A stretch of DNA of 64,000 bases from an uncultured Bacilli bacterium (GCA_910587065.1 CAJUMA010000004.1:91810-155809), one strand, 5' to 3'. Shown: positions 25,582 to 36,009, counted from the first letter of the stretch. Made by a program: numbers and translations. Notes: generated by a model from the sequence alone, not told the origin.

Positions 25582-26280
25582 ATGGAAATAAAATCAGCAA
25601 GTAAAGAAAATGAAGAAGTAAAAATACAAAGAATAATTGGGTCAAGGCATACAGAGTGTTACAGATTATCTGGAAACAGAATAATGAAGAAATTTAAAAA
25701 GAACAATTATTATCAAGATATAAAAAAGAAACATGAAGATTTTCTTTTATATTTAAAATATCTGGGTAGTATCTCTAATGAGGCTTTTGTAACCCCTGAT
25801 GTTGCTTATGTAAGTCGTGATAATGAAGTAAGTAGTTATGTAAGAGATTTTGTTTATGGAACAAGCATTGCTGATTTATATCCAAAAACAGCAGTTGCAC
25901 CATTAAAGGAAGCGTTGAGAGGTCTTTTTTTTAAAATAGATAAGTCTCCAGAATTAAGTCTTGATGGCGTTACAGCTAAAGATATTGTTTATACTGGGTC
26001 AGATATAAAAATTACAGATTTTGATTTGTGTAGGTTTAATGATGAAGATAATGTTAGTAATAATAAAAATATGTTAAACTTAGCTATTTTTGTTGGCTTA
26101 TTTGGAATTAAAGCTATTAATTATAAAGAGCTTAGTAAAGAGTATTTAAGTTTAGTATCAAGTTTAACAAGTGGTGAATATGATATTGCGGATTATTTGG
26201 GTGAGGCAGCAAGTGAGATTAAAAGTAAGAATAATCCAGTATATCTAAAAGATTTACAGAAGGCGATTGTTCTTAAGTAA
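25582..26280 (+). CDS. Protein-kinase-like fold protein
   Basis: 232 residues. RLSGNRIMKKF resembles the beta-3 Lys region, SYVRDFVYGTSIADLY the hinge, and LDGVTAKDIVYTGSDIKITDFDLCRF the catalytic loop and metal site: a TDFD in the position of DFG, but no HRD Asp is obvious. Probably a degenerate or atypical kinase. It lies between the divergent murT and ftsA genes; a cell-envelope link is only suggested by position. Confidence 0.5.
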   Translation: MEIKSASKENEEVKIQRIIGSRHTECYRLSGNRIMKKFKKNNYYQDIKKKHEDFLLYLKYLGSISNEAFVTPDVAYVSRDNEVSSYVRDFVYGTSIADLYPKTAVAPLKEALRGLFFKIDKSPELSLDGVTAKDIVYTGSDIKITDFDLCRFNDEDNVSNNKNMLNLAIFVGLFGIKAINYKELSKEYLSLVSSLTSGEYDIADYLGEAASEIKSKNNPVYLKDLQKAIVLK

Positions 26281-26316
26281 AATAGGAGATTACTTTACAT
26301 AATCGCCTTTTTTTTG
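26261..26316 (+). terminator. Rho-independent terminator
   Basis: Stem AGGCGATT/AATCGCCT with a large loop and eight T; the 5' arm is inside the kinase-like gene. Confidence 0.7.
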
Positions 26317-26360
26317 TGGTTGTTTTATAGTATACTTGTTATGATAAGGTGGTGAATACT

Positions 26361-27599
26361 ATGAGACAAATAATTGCTAGTTTAGATCTTGGAAGCGGTA
26401 AGATAAAATTGGTTGTTGCTGAGTTGAAAGAAGAAGGACTAAATGTTCTATGTGCGATTGATGAAGACTCTCGTGGTATTCAAAACGGTGAAATAATTGA
26501 AGTAGATGATACAGTCTATGCCATAAAAAAACTTTTAAAAAGAGAAGAAGATTTATTAGGTATAAAAATAACTAAAGTAATAGTCAATATTAGTGAACAA
26601 AATGTAAGCTATAAGATAGGAGAAGCGAGCATTATTGTTAGAGAAACAGAAACAGAAATACTTGCTAGTGATATAGTGCGTGTTTTACAAACTAGTGTAA
26701 AAGGCAATATTGACCGTGATTTTGATTTAATTACAGTAGTTCCTGTTATGTTTAAGGTCGATGACCGAAAAACACGTATTCCTCGTGGATTTAAAGGAAG
26801 AAGTTTATCTGTTAAATCAGTTATTATCACAGCCCCTAAAAGAGATATTTATATGTCAGCTAAAGTTTTAGAAAAGTGTGGTCTTGAAGTAGTAGATATA
26901 ATGACTTCGAGTATTGGTTCTTATTTTGCTCATAAAAATGAAACAACTGATACGCAAACAGGTATTATAATTGATTGTGGTTATGAAACAATTGATGTAT
27001 CTGCTGTTAATAAAGGTATAGTTATTAACACCACAGTTTTTCCTATGGGTGGTAAAAATATTGATTCGGACATTTCTTATGTTTACAAGTTGACAGATGA
27101 ACAGTCGAAGGCTTTAAAAGAAGATTTAGCCTTAGCTCATAAGAAAAATGCTAGTTCTTATGAGAAAGAAAGCCTTGTAAATACGAATGGTGAGAAGATA
27201 ATTGTTAATCAAGCTGAATTATCCGAAATAGTTATGAGTAGGTGTCATGAAATGCTAAATAAGGCGAAAAATGAAATTAACTACTTAACAAAGAAGGAAA
27301 TTAGTTATATAATTATAACAGGAGGATTGACTGAACTTAAGGATTTTTCAATTGAGGTTGAAAGTATCTTTGGACGTTTAGCCAATGTCGGGAAAATACA
27401 AATCGTTGGTGCAAGAGATAATAAGTATGCAGCTTGTATCGGGATGATAAAGTATTTTGATTCTAAGTTAAGACTTAGAGATAAGGAATATTCAGTTATA
27501 AATGCTGATGATGAAGAAATATTAAGTGGTATTGGAGATAAGAAGTCATCAGGTGAATCAATACTTGGGAAAGTATTTGGAATATTCTTTGATAATTAA
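26361..27599 (+). CDS. ftsA: Cell division protein FtsA
   Basis: 412 residues from ATG 26361 (RBS AAGGTGGTG; GTG 26349 is the upstream alternative). Actin-fold motifs [29 protein letters not shown] and [13 protein letters not shown] are present, with the FtsA-specific 1C region. It anchors FtsZ to the membrane; ftsZ follows 11 bases later. The C-terminal end [12 protein letters not shown] fits the membrane-targeting amphipathic helix. Confidence 0.95.
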   Translation: MRQIIASLDLGSGKIKLVVAELKEEGLNVLCAIDEDSRGIQNGEIIEVDDTVYAIKKLLKREEDLLGIKITKVIVNISEQNVSYKIGEASIIVRETETEILASDIVRVLQTSVKGNIDRDFDLITVVPVMFKVDDRKTRIPRGFKGRSLSVKSVIITAPKRDIYMSAKVLEKCGLEVVDIMTSSIGSYFAHKNETTDTQTGIIIDCGYETIDVSAVNKGIVINTTVFPMGGKNIDSDISYVYKLTDEQSKALKEDLALAHKKNASSYEKESLVNTNGEKIIVNQAELSEIVMSRCHEMLNKAKNEINYLTKKEISYIIITGGLTELKDFSIEVESIFGRLANVGKIQIVGARDNKYAACIGMIKYFDSKLRLRDKEYSVINADDEEILSGIGDKKSSGESILGKVFGIFFDN

Positions 27600-27610
27600 G
27601 GAGGAATAAT

Positions 27611-28684
27611 ATGGACGGATTAGAAATGGATCAAGTCGCTAAAATCAAGGTTATTGGTGTTGGTGGCGGTGGAATGAATGCCGTAAATAGAATGATTGAA
27701 TCGGGAGTTAGAAGTGTTGAGTTTATTGTTGCAAATACAGACTTACAAGTATTGAATGCTTCTCCTGCTGAATATAAACTTCAAATTGGTAAAAGTATAA
27801 CGAATGGTCGTGGAGCTGGGTCTGATCCTGAAGTAGGTAGAGAAGCTGCTTTAGAGAGCAAAGAAGAAATTAGAGAAGCTCTTGAAGGAGCAGATATGGT
27901 CTTCGTAACTTGTGGTATGGGAGGCGGTACTGGTACAGGTGCATCTCCAATAATCGCTGAAATTGCTCAAGAAGTTGGAGCTTTAACTGTCGCTATTGTA
28001 ACAAAACCATTTAGATTTGAAGGCAAAAAGAGAATGGAACAAGCTATTATAGGTTTGGATGAGTTAAAACAACATGTTGATACTTTAATTGTAATTCCTA
28101 ATGATAGACTTCGTGATATTATTGATAAAAATACGCCAATGATGGCAGCTTTCCGTGAAGTTGATAATGTACTTCATAGAGGTGTTCAATCAATATCTGA
28201 TCTTATTGCAGTATCAGGTCTTGTAAATCTTGACTTTGCTGATGTAAAAGCCGTTATGGCTAAAAGAGGAGATGCCTTAATTGGTATTGGTTTAGGTACT
28301 GGTGAAAATAGAGCTATTGAAGCTGCTAAAGCCGCTGTATCTAGTCCACTTTTAGAAACAAGTATTGTTGGTGCTACAGATGCAATTATAAATGTTACTG
28401 GTGGTAACTCTTTAACATTATTTGAAGCTGAAGAAGCTGCGGAAGTTGTTAGAGCTAGTGCTAATACTGATATTAATATAATCTTTGGTGCTGTTATTAA
28501 TGAATCATTAAATGAAGAGGTTATTGTTACCGTAATCGCTACAGGTTTTGAAGATAGTGAAGATGCTGGAAGTAGTTATACAAATGATTATGTAACAGAA
28601 CAAGAACCATTAAGAAAACAAGTAAGTGTTATAGATGATGAGTATGATATACCACCATTCTTAAGAGATAGAGATAATATATAA
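27611..28684 (+). CDS. ftsZ: Cell division protein FtsZ
   Basis: 357 residues. Tubulin-like GTPase with [17 protein letters not shown], the signature [12 protein letters not shown], and T7 loop region [11 protein letters not shown]. The C-terminal peptide [13 protein letters not shown] is the FtsA/SepF-binding tail, so the ring can be tethered. Linker is short (about 25 residues). Confidence 0.98.
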   Translation: MDGLEMDQVAKIKVIGVGGGGMNAVNRMIESGVRSVEFIVANTDLQVLNASPAEYKLQIGKSITNGRGAGSDPEVGREAALESKEEIREALEGADMVFVTCGMGGGTGTGASPIIAEIAQEVGALTVAIVTKPFRFEGKKRMEQAIIGLDELKQHVDTLIVIPNDRLRDIIDKNTPMMAAFREVDNVLHRGVQSISDLIAVSGLVNLDFADVKAVMAKRGDALIGIGLGTGENRAIEAAKAAVSSPLLETSIVGATDAIINVTGGNSLTLFEAEEAAEVVRASANTDINIIFGAVINESLNEEVIVTVIATGFEDSEDAGSSYTNDYVTEQEPLRKQVSVIDDEYDIPPFLRDRDNI

Positions 28685-28766
28685 AAATAAAAGAATATTA
28701 ATACAATAAAAAAGAAAAAATACTATGATAACAGTAGGATAGTACGCCTAAAGGAAGGAAAAATAT

Positions 28767-29993
28767 ATGAAAAGAAGGAATGTAATTTTATTGGTTATTA
28801 TACTTGCAATAGGTTTTGCTGCAGTAAGTACAACACTCGTACTAAATGGAAGTTTAAATGTAGCAAGTGATAATGAAGACTTTGATGTATATTTCTCAAA
28901 CTCAATAGAAGATGGAGTGGAGAATAAGAAATTAATCAAAGATGATACACATCTAGAATTTAACAAGAACATGAGTCTTGTAGGAGAAAAGTATATACTA
29001 GATTATGATGTAACAAATGGCTCAAGAAACTATGATGCAGAGATAAGTATTAACTGTACAGAATCAAATGAATATTTGAAAGTAACAAATGAATTTGATA
29101 CAAGTGAGTATTTAATCTCAACCGAAACAAGAAGAGGAAAGTTAACCATAGAAGTGTTAAAACCTTTTGTTGGTGACTCTGAAGAGAATACAAAAGATAT
29201 AAGTATAAGCTGTGAAATAAGAGGAAATGCAGTAGAAAGAGATTCATTAGGAAGTGGTACACCTGCTGATAAAGTAAAACAAAGTAATTGGGAAATAACA
29301 GAAGATAAAGATAATAATGGAGAGTTATCTAAAGGAGACTTAATTACTTTAGGAACAGAATCATTTTATGTCTATGATATAGAAGGAGATAAAGTTAAGG
29401 CATTAAGCCAATATAACTTACATGTTGGAAATGTCTGTACATCATCAGATGTTTCTTCATGTTCCCAATTAGAAAATCCAACAGGTTTACAAAGTAAAGA
29501 TGCAATTGGAGCACAATTTGAAGGAGTTACTCCTACCTCATTTCCTTGGATTGGTGTCACTCCCTTTCTAAAAGACGAAAAAATACATACACTTCCAGAA
29601 GGACAAAAAGCCAATGATTATAATGCAAGTGATATAAAACCTTATGTTGATGCATATGCAGAAAAACTTAGTGAATTAGATGGAAAAGTAGAACAGGTGC
29701 GATTAATGACTAAAGAAGAATTAGAAGCTGCTGGATGTGATTCAAAAAAGAATTCATGTAAAACAGGCTATGTTTGGAGTAACGGTAATTGGGTAGAAGA
29801 CTCTAATTTTGTAGGAACATCGATGGAATTTTTATATTCGACATCATATTGGACTTCATCATCTAATGATCAAGATAATCTTTATGTTTGGGATGTTGGA
29901 TCTCTTGGTGATTGTGTTTGGATTGGTGTTAATAATATTGTAGCTTTGGGAGTCCGCCCTGTCATAGAAATAAGCACATCTTTATTTCAATAA
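28767..29993 (+). CDS. Secreted protein with lectin-like (DUF6273-type) C-terminus
   Basis: 408 residues. Signal peptide MKRRNVILLVIILAIGFAAVSTT, an N-terminal beta domain of about 140 residues shared with the 39459 gene (both contain SRNYDAE followed by a C-containing strand), then a linker and a C-terminal domain ending in SYWTSSS..VWDVGS..GVRPVIEIS. That ending is typical of DUF6273/C-type-lectin-like proteins of gut bacteria and phages. RBS AAAGGAAGGA. Probably surface-exposed; ligand unknown. Confidence 0.65.
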   Translation: MKRRNVILLVIILAIGFAAVSTTLVLNGSLNVASDNEDFDVYFSNSIEDGVENKKLIKDDTHLEFNKNMSLVGEKYILDYDVTNGSRNYDAEISINCTESNEYLKVTNEFDTSEYLISTETRRGKLTIEVLKPFVGDSEENTKDISISCEIRGNAVERDSLGSGTPADKVKQSNWEITEDKDNNGELSKGDLITLGTESFYVYDIEGDKVKALSQYNLHVGNVCTSSDVSSCSQLENPTGLQSKDAIGAQFEGVTPTSFPWIGVTPFLKDEKIHTLPEGQKANDYNASDIKPYVDAYAEKLSELDGKVEQVRLMTKEELEAAGCDSKKNSCKTGYVWSNGNWVEDSNFVGTSMEFLYSTSYWTSSSNDQDNLYVWDVGSLGDCVWIGVNNIVALGVRPVIEISTSLFQ

Positions 29994-30002
29994 ATGAATT
30001 TA

Positions 30003-30029
30003 AGGTAACAGTTGTTGTTATCTTTTTTT
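30003..30029 (+). terminator. Rho-independent terminator
   Basis: Stem AGGTAACA/TGTTATCT with short loop and seven T. Confidence 0.85.
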
Positions 30030-30086
30030 CTTGCTTTATTGCAATTTAACTAGCAATAAACTATAATTGTTTATGAGGTGGCTTTT

Positions 30087-30836
30087 ATGCTAAAAATAAA
30101 AGATTTAAGTGTTGCTGTAGATGATAAAGTTATACTAGATAACTTTTCTTTAGATATAAATGATGGTGAAATTGTTGCTTTAATGGGACCTAATGGAATT
30201 GGTAAGAGTACAATTTGTAAAGTTATTATGGGAGACCCTAATTATAAAGTTCTAAAAGGTAGAGTTACTTATGATGGAGAAGATTTACTTAAAATGCCAA
30301 TAGAAGAGAGAAGCAGGAAGGGAATATATTTAGTAAGTCAAACGCCAACAGAGATAGAAGGAGTAACTAATGCTGAGATGCTTCGTGTTTCTTTGGAATG
30401 TCGTACAGGAGTCCATACTAATTTTTTTGAGTTTAATAGAAAAGTAAGTGCCATATGTAAAAAGCTTAATATACCAGATTCATTTATTCACCGTTCAATT
30501 AATGTTGGTATGAGTGGTGGAGAAAAAAAGAAAAATGAACTTTTACAATTATATGTATTAGAACCAAAGTTTATTATATTAGATGAACTTGATAGTGGTT
30601 TGGATGTTGATTCCTTAAAAGAACTTGCTTTATCACTAGTAGACTATATGGATAGTAGCAAATCTATTCTTATAATTACACATCATACTTCTATTTTGAA
30701 ATATATTAAACCTAATAGTGTTCATATTTTAAAACAAGGCAGTATTGTTGCATCAGGAGATTTTACACTTGCTGAAGAAATTGAAAAGAATGGCTTTAGG
30801 ACATATGAAGTAGGGGAAAATAAAACTTATGAATAA
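30087..30836 (+). CDS. sufC: Fe-S assembly ATPase SufC
   Basis: 249 residues from ATG 30087 (GAGGTGG upstream; GTG 30078 lies inside it). Walker A GPNGIGKST, signature VGMSGGEKKKNE, Walker B IILDELDSGLD, and the SufC-specific HH in the switch (ITHHTSIL). It powers Fe-S cluster assembly with the SufB/D-type scaffold, whose gene overlaps its end by eight bases. Confidence 0.95.
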   Translation: MLKIKDLSVAVDDKVILDNFSLDINDGEIVALMGPNGIGKSTICKVIMGDPNYKVLKGRVTYDGEDLLKMPIEERSRKGIYLVSQTPTEIEGVTNAEMLRVSLECRTGVHTNFFEFNRKVSAICKKLNIPDSFIHRSINVGMSGGEKKKNELLQLYVLEPKFIILDELDSGLDVDSLKELALSLVDYMDSSKSILIITHHTSILKYIKPNSVHILKQGSIVASGDFTLAEEIEKNGFRTYEVGENKTYE

Positions 30837-31458
30837 AATATTAATGGATGGGGATAAATTATTTTTAGAAGAATGTTATGATAAAATAGAAGTCCATGGA
30901 AGCTCTATTATCTTCATTAAGGATTTAGATAATTTTAAATTAGAAATAAATGTTTTAGATAATTCAACTCTCTATATATATGATTTTAGTACAAAAAATG
31001 TTGATAAAGAGATAACTATAAAGCAAAACAATAATACAAAAGTAGGTTATGTGCATACATTTAAAATAGAGGGAGACTACAAATTAAAGTATCGTGCCTA
31101 TATTAATGGGAATAATAATTCTAATGAAGTTTATATTAGTGGAGTAAGTAAGGGAAGTGTTTTTTTAGATGTTGATGGTACAGTAAAAAAACAAACGGTT
31201 TTAAACTCCTTAAATGAAAGTATAAAAGTACTTACTACTAATGGAAAGTGTTTTGTATCTCCTATTTTACATGTAAGTTCGCTTGATGTGATTGCTAATC
31301 ATAATACAGCTATTTCCAATATAAGAGAAGACGAATTATTCTATTTATTAAGTAAAGGAATTAGCAAAGAATCAGCAGTCGCTTTAATAGAAGATGGTTA
31401 TGTATATGGATATATGAAGAAGTATTCAGAAGAATTTTATAATTATATAAAATGTTAG
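30829..31458 (+). CDS. Half-length SufB/SufD-family scaffold protein
   Basis: 209 residues, against 420-470 for usual SufD/SufB. The C-terminal SufB/D block is present: SSLDVIANHNTAISNIREDELFYLLSKGISKESAVALI. The N-terminal half of the usual beta-helix is cut down. It is the only SufB/D homologue in the operon; sufB normally follows sufU but an unrelated gene does here. Probably the minimal scaffold working with SufC; whether a second scaffold is elsewhere cannot be seen. Confidence 0.8.
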   Translation: MNKILMDGDKLFLEECYDKIEVHGSSIIFIKDLDNFKLEINVLDNSTLYIYDFSTKNVDKEITIKQNNNTKVGYVHTFKIEGDYKLKYRAYINGNNNSNEVYISGVSKGSVFLDVDGTVKKQTVLNSLNESIKVLTTNGKCFVSPILHVSSLDVIANHNTAISNIREDELFYLLSKGISKESAVALIEDGYVYGYMKKYSEEFYNYIKC

Positions 31459-31468
31459 GAGGTGTAAA

Positions 31469-32662
31469 ATGAATAGAGAAGATTTTCCAATGTTACAAAG
31501 TAATATAATTTATTTTGATAATGGTGCTACAACATTTAAACCTAAATCAGTAATAGATGCGACTAGTTACTATTATAGTGAGATATCAGCTAATGCCCAT
31601 AGGGGAGATTATGAAATATCTTATAAGGTGGATGTAGCTTATGAAAATACCAGAAAAAAAGTAGCTAATTTTATCAATGCTGATCGTGAAGAAGTTATAT
31701 TTACATCAGGTGCAACAGAATCGTTAAATATGATTGCCACTGGTTTTTTTAAACCAATTTTAGAACCGGGTGATGAAATACTTTTAACTTTATCCGAACA
31801 TGCTAGTAATGTTTTGCCTTGGTTTAGGTTGGCTAAAGAATGTGGAGCTATTATTAAATATATTGAATTGGATAGTAATTTGCATGTTACAGTTTCTAAT
31901 ACTATGGCTGCTATAACACCTAATACGAAAGTAATAAGTATAGCAGGCATAACTAACGTTGTTGGAGATGAAAGACCATTAAAAGAAATAATTTCCTATG
32001 CTCATCATAATAACATCTTTGTTGTTGTTGATGGGGCTCAAAGTGTGCCACATATGAAAACAGATGTTAAAGAATTAGATTGTGATTTTTTGGTTTTTTC
32101 GGCTCATAAAATGTGTGGACCAACTGGTGTTGGAGTGCTTTTTGGAAAAAAAGAATTATTAGAGGTATTAGAGCCTATTAATTTAGGTGGGGGAATGAAC
32201 GAATCTTTTGATAACATTGATTCAATTTATTTAAAAGAATTACCGACAAGATTAGAAGCAGGAACCCCAAATATTGCTGGTGTAATTGGACTTAGTGCAG
32301 CAATAGATTATTTAAATAAAATAGGAATGGATAATATAAAATTATACGAAATAAAATTAAAAAAATATTTAATTAATAAACTAAAGAATATACCACATAT
32401 AAGTGTTTTAAATGAAGAATGTGATAGTGGAATAGTTGCTTTCAATGTTGATGGAGTTTTCCCACAAGATGTAGCGTACTATTTAAATAAATATAATATT
32501 TGTGTAAGAGCAGGTAATCATTGTGCTAAGATATTAAAAAATGCAACTGGTATAAAAAACACTGTAAGAGTCAGTTTGTATTTTTATAATACAGAAAGTG
32601 AAATTGATAAATTTGTTGAACTCTTAAGTGATAAAGAAAGAATTGTAAGAGAGATGATATAA
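31469..32662 (+). CDS. sufS: Cysteine desulfurase SufS
   Basis: 397 residues, PLP-dependent class V. Motifs IYFDNGATTFKP, NAHRGDYE, ATESLN, DGAQSVPH, the PLP-Lys in SAHKMCGPTG and the active-site Cys loop VRAGNHCAK. It provides persulfide sulfur to SufU. RBS GGAGGTG; stop overlaps sufU start by one base. Confidence 0.96.
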   Translation: MNREDFPMLQSNIIYFDNGATTFKPKSVIDATSYYYSEISANAHRGDYEISYKVDVAYENTRKKVANFINADREEVIFTSGATESLNMIATGFFKPILEPGDEILLTLSEHASNVLPWFRLAKECGAIIKYIELDSNLHVTVSNTMAAITPNTKVISIAGITNVVGDERPLKEIISYAHHNNIFVVVDGAQSVPHMKTDVKELDCDFLVFSAHKMCGPTGVGVLFGKKELLEVLEPINLGGGMNESFDNIDSIYLKELPTRLEAGTPNIAGVIGLSAAIDYLNKIGMDNIKLYEIKLKKYLINKLKNIPHISVLNEECDSGIVAFNVDGVFPQDVAYYLNKYNICVRAGNHCAKILKNATGIKNTVRVSLYFYNTESEIDKFVELLSDKERIVREMI

Positions 32663-33093
32663 TGGATAGTAATATGAAAAGAGAAGTTATACTAGATAAT
32701 TATTCTCATCCGTTTAATAGAGGAAAAGAAAACGAAGGATACATTAAAGTAAATTCGAATAATGAATCTTGTATAGATAATATAGATTTATATATTAAGT
32801 TTAATGAGGGCATACTTGAAGATATAAAGTTTGATGGAGAAGCTTGCGCTATTTCAACAGCATCAACTTCTATTATGATTAAGAATATGATTGGTAAATC
32901 AATAGATGAAGTAGAGAGTTATATAAAGAATTTTGAAGCTATGTTAAATGAAGAAGAATATCAAGATCTTGATTTTAATGAAGCAATTGTGTTTGATGAA
33001 ACATATAAACAAGGTAATAGAAAAACATGTGTTACTTTACCATATAGAGGTATAGAAAAGGCTATTAAAGAGTATAAGAATAGTCTTGTTTAA
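32662..33093 (+). CDS. sufU: Sulfur-transfer protein SufU
   Basis: 143 residues. SufU/IscU fold with YSHPFNRG, the zinc ligands NESCID, EACAISTAS and RKTCVTLPYRG, and the SufU-type insertion between the second and third Cys. It takes sulfur from SufS. Conserved Asp after the first Cys is present. Confidence 0.93.
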   Translation: MDSNMKREVILDNYSHPFNRGKENEGYIKVNSNNESCIDNIDLYIKFNEGILEDIKFDGEACAISTASTSIMIKNMIGKSIDEVESYIKNFEAMLNEEEYQDLDFNEAIVFDETYKQGNRKTCVTLPYRGIEKAIKEYKNSLV

Positions 33094-33133
33094 GAATTTT
33101 CTTTATGTTAAAATAAACTTCGAGGTGTTAATT

Positions 33134-33790
33134 ATGTCAGAATGTTTACAACGTGAATATAAAAAAGAAAAAAGAAACAGAAATGTATTAAAAAGAAATG
33201 TTGAAGTTGCAGAACAAGAGAAAAAGACTTTTAGGGATAACTATTATGCATTAAAGAACTATAAAACTTATTATAGAAGTTATTTAGAGGAAAGAAAAGT
33301 GACCTTAGTAGCAGAAATATTTTCTATAATCTATTATGTTTACTTAGCTCTTAGTGTTACTGGCTTTTTAGTTTTCATAGGTTGTTGTCTAGCTTGTTTT
33401 GATGTTGTTTGCTTGCGTGATTTTTTTTCTACTTTAAACGAAAAGAATAGACGTAAAAGAGAATTAGAAAAGTTAGGTATTGACGAAAACGTTGATTTAT
33501 CAAAACTTTATGATAAATGGGAAGAATCTACAAAAAGAGTAAGAGAGCTTTTAAGCGAATTAGATTTAAGTGAAAAAAAAGTTTGTAGACTTAAAAGTAT
33601 AGTAGAGGCACCAGACTTAGCATCAAGGTTAGAGTTATTAAAAGATAAACCAGAGCTAAGAAAAGCCTATTTAGAAGAGATGTTTCAAGACTATTTGGAT
33701 GAATTTTCAATATATGATGTTTCAAATGTTCACCTTAGTGAAGAACTAGTTCTAGAAGAATCTGTAAAAAAATATAATAGAACTATTTAA
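33134..33790 (+). CDS. Coiled-coil membrane protein of unknown function
   Basis: 218 residues from ATG 33134 (RBS GAGGTG). Lys/Arg-rich helical N-terminus, one or two membrane helices around residues 60-98 with several Cys (GCCLACFDVVCL), then a long coiled coil. It occupies the place where sufB often sits but shows no SufB feature. Not recognised. Confidence 0.6.
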   Translation: MSECLQREYKKEKRNRNVLKRNVEVAEQEKKTFRDNYYALKNYKTYYRSYLEERKVTLVAEIFSIIYYVYLALSVTGFLVFIGCCLACFDVVCLRDFFSTLNEKNRRKRELEKLGIDENVDLSKLYDKWEESTKRVRELLSELDLSEKKVCRLKSIVEAPDLASRLELLKDKPELRKAYLEEMFQDYLDEFSIYDVSNVHLSEELVLEESVKKYNRTI

Positions 33791-33796
33791 GATAAA

Positions 33797-33824
33797 AAAA
33801 GGGGATTTTATTAATCCTCTTTTA
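33797..33824. terminator. Bidirectional terminator
   Basis: Stem AAAAGGGGATT/AATCCTCTTTT with a five-base loop between convergent genes. Confidence 0.78.
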
Positions 33825-34584
33825 ATATGTCTAGAATATGAGTACAAAGTCCTAGAATATCACTTCTTTCACAAATTGATAAATGATACTTGATAAATAT
33901 GTCAAATTCTTCTATATTAAGTTTATTGATATATTCACGGAAATAATTAGCAATAGTATCAGGTGATACAATCTTCTTTCTCGTTAAATTAGCTTGTTTG
34001 TTAAGTTTATCAATATCTTCTAGGCGAACATAAGAGTAAAGATCATCGGCTTTACTTGTTATATGAAAATTACTATCCAATCTATCAAGAGAATTAAGTA
34101 TTTCTTTTTCCTTAAAACCATGTCTAATGACAGCGTATTCATTCATTATATATTGAACTAAGATTGTTCCGTTTTTCTTTAAGACTCTTTTAGCTTCTGT
34201 TAAAGCAGCTAATTTTTCTTCCTCATTAATAAGATGATACATAGGACCAAATAGTAATATGACATCAAAAGAATCATTTTTTAACATTCTTAAGTTAGTT
34301 GCATTACCTTGTAGTACTTTAATATTGTTTTCCTTTTTTTCAATAACTCTTAAATTATGTTTAATAAGTTCAACGGCAGTTACTTCATATCCTTCTTTAT
34401 GTAGAGGAATAGAGTAAGCTCCCGTTCCAGCGCCAATATCTAAAATAGTTGGATTTTTGTAATTTTTTAATACTTCATGAATATATTTCATAGTTGTTAT
34501 AAATTCTATTTGACCATGTCTAGTATTTAATCTTTTATCTTCATTAAACTTATTATAGTAATTAATTAAGTTTGTTTCATTCAT
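33811..34584 (-). CDS. Class I SAM-dependent methyltransferase
   Basis: 257 residues. Motif I ILDIGAGTGAYS, acidic VTAVEL, motif II region FDVILLFGPMYHL and motif III LKKNGTILVQ. Resembles small-molecule methyltransferases of the UbiE/BioC type; substrate unknown. RBS AGGTGAT. Upstream on the same strand is another hypothetical gene. Confidence 0.85.
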   Translation of the reverse strand: MNETNLINYYNKFNEDKRLNTRHGQIEFITTMKYIHEVLKNYKNPTILDIGAGTGAYSIPLHKEGYEVTAVELIKHNLRVIEKKENNIKVLQGNATNLRMLKNDSFDVILLFGPMYHLINEEEKLAALTEAKRVLKKNGTILVQYIMNEYAVIRHGFKEKEILNSLDRLDSNFHITSKADDLYSYVRLEDIDKLNKQANLTRKKIVSPDTIANYFREYINKLNIEEFDIFIKYHLSICERSDILGLCTHILDILKED

Positions 34585-34606
34585 AAAATCACCTAGGATT
34601 ATTATA

Positions 34607-35524
34607 TCATAAATGTTTTGCAGAACTCTTTTCTATTTCTTCAGTGCTTAGTTGAAGTTTAAGGTTGCATTGCTTTAAAGGAACACATTGATTTATAGGG
34701 TCTGCTAAGATAGGGTTAAAACACTTGACATTAGCGTTAGTTACAGCTGTAATGGCATTTTCAAAGATTGTATCTTTAAAAATACCTTGCTTTAGAAGTT
34801 CGTTATATAAAGTTTCAAGCACTATAACAAAATTGTCTTTTTTTCCTATATTAACTATAGCAGTTGTTAAAGAAACTTCAGTGTTTTCTCTTTTTGCTTT
34901 AATATATTCCTCTTTAAAATCAAGTAATAAACAATTTAAAACAAAGGGAGCCGTTTCTCTAAAATATTCTTTTAAAAGTTCATAGTCACTAGGTCCTAGC
35001 TCATCTGTTTTGAAAATATGTCTTTTTAAGTCATTTCTTAAATTTCTATCTAAAGCTTCATTTTTTGAAAGAGCATTTTTATCAAATAAGTATCTTATCG
35101 CCATGATATTATAATTAGGTCGTCCAGTGAGAGGATTCAAAAATAAATACTCTGGTGGATACTTAATATATTTTGAGCGATATGCAGGTAAGAATATACC
35201 ATTTTTTAAGATTGTATCATCAAAAGCTCCACAACTTAAATCTCTATTGAACATTTTAACAAGAGCATACTGTTCTCTTGAATTTGAATCTATTATTAGG
35301 GTGGTTCTTGCATCAATTATAGTTTTGTTTTCATCTATTATTCTTGGGATATTTGCAAGTCCATCAAATTTTATTCGCTCTATAAGTATATCTCTAACTT
35401 TTTTGTAATAATCTTCTAAAGCTTCCATATTATGTACTGGTAATCTTTTTTCAATATTTTTATGTTCTTGAACAAAACTATCAAGTTTAATTAATTTTTC
35501 TCTTATTTCTTCAAGCGCATTCAT
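34607..35524 (-). CDS. Hypothetical protein
   Basis: 305 residues, soluble, mostly alpha-helical, no signal peptide. Features: KRLPVHNMEALEDYYKKVRD near the start, a central LFLNPLTGRPNYN block and a C-terminal CFNPILADPINQCVPLKQC with three Cys. No family recognised. Precedes the methyltransferase gene by 22 bases. Confidence 0.6.
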   Translation of the reverse strand: MNALEEIREKLIKLDSFVQEHKNIEKRLPVHNMEALEDYYKKVRDILIERIKFDGLANIPRIIDENKTIIDARTTLIIDSNSREQYALVKMFNRDLSCGAFDDTILKNGIFLPAYRSKYIKYPPEYLFLNPLTGRPNYNIMAIRYLFDKNALSKNEALDRNLRNDLKRHIFKTDELGPSDYELLKEYFRETAPFVLNCLLLDFKEEYIKAKRENTEVSLTTAIVNIGKKDNFVIVLETLYNELLKQGIFKDTIFENAITAVTNANVKCFNPILADPINQCVPLKQCNLKLQLSTEEIEKSSAKHL

Positions 35525-35623
35525 AAATATTTTCCCTTTTTGTATAATTTATTATAATTAAAAAAATATTATTGTCAACAAATAGTTCTTATTATATAAT
35601 CATATTTAGGAAGGTGAGTTAAA

Positions 35624-35974
35624 ATGTTTTGTAGTAATTGTGGAGAAAAAATGGAAGCAAAGGGAACAACTTGTCCATCATGTGGAATGAAGATAAATGA
35701 AGAATTTAATTTAAAAATATCGAGGCCAGGAAAAGTTTTTGGAGTTGCTGTAAAACTACACATAACTGTTGATGATACGGAGTTTGATTTAGCAGCAAAT
35801 GATGAACGACTTTTAAAATTATCGAAGGGAGTTCATACTGTTAAATATAATATTTGGTGTCGAAGAGAACACAGTGTTGATGTAACAATTGAAGATGATA
35901 AAATTTGCAATGTTATATTTACTTATGATGCACTATGGGGTGGATTCAAAGTTAATAAGAAGTCAACTTTATAA
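35624..35974 (+). CDS. Zinc-ribbon protein with beta-sandwich domain
   Basis: 116 residues. N-terminal CSNCGEKMEAKGTTCPSCG zinc ribbon, then about 85 residues of beta strands (VAVKLHITVDDTEFDL..) like a PEGA/DUF2846-type small fold. RBS GGAAGGTGAG. Function unknown. Confidence 0.7.
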   Translation: MFCSNCGEKMEAKGTTCPSCGMKINEEFNLKISRPGKVFGVAVKLHITVDDTEFDLAANDERLLKLSKGVHTVKYNIWCRREHSVDVTIEDDKICNVIFTYDALWGGFKVNKKSTL

Positions 35975-36009
35975 TTGACAAAGCCTTATTAATGTTATAA
36001 AATTTTCTT

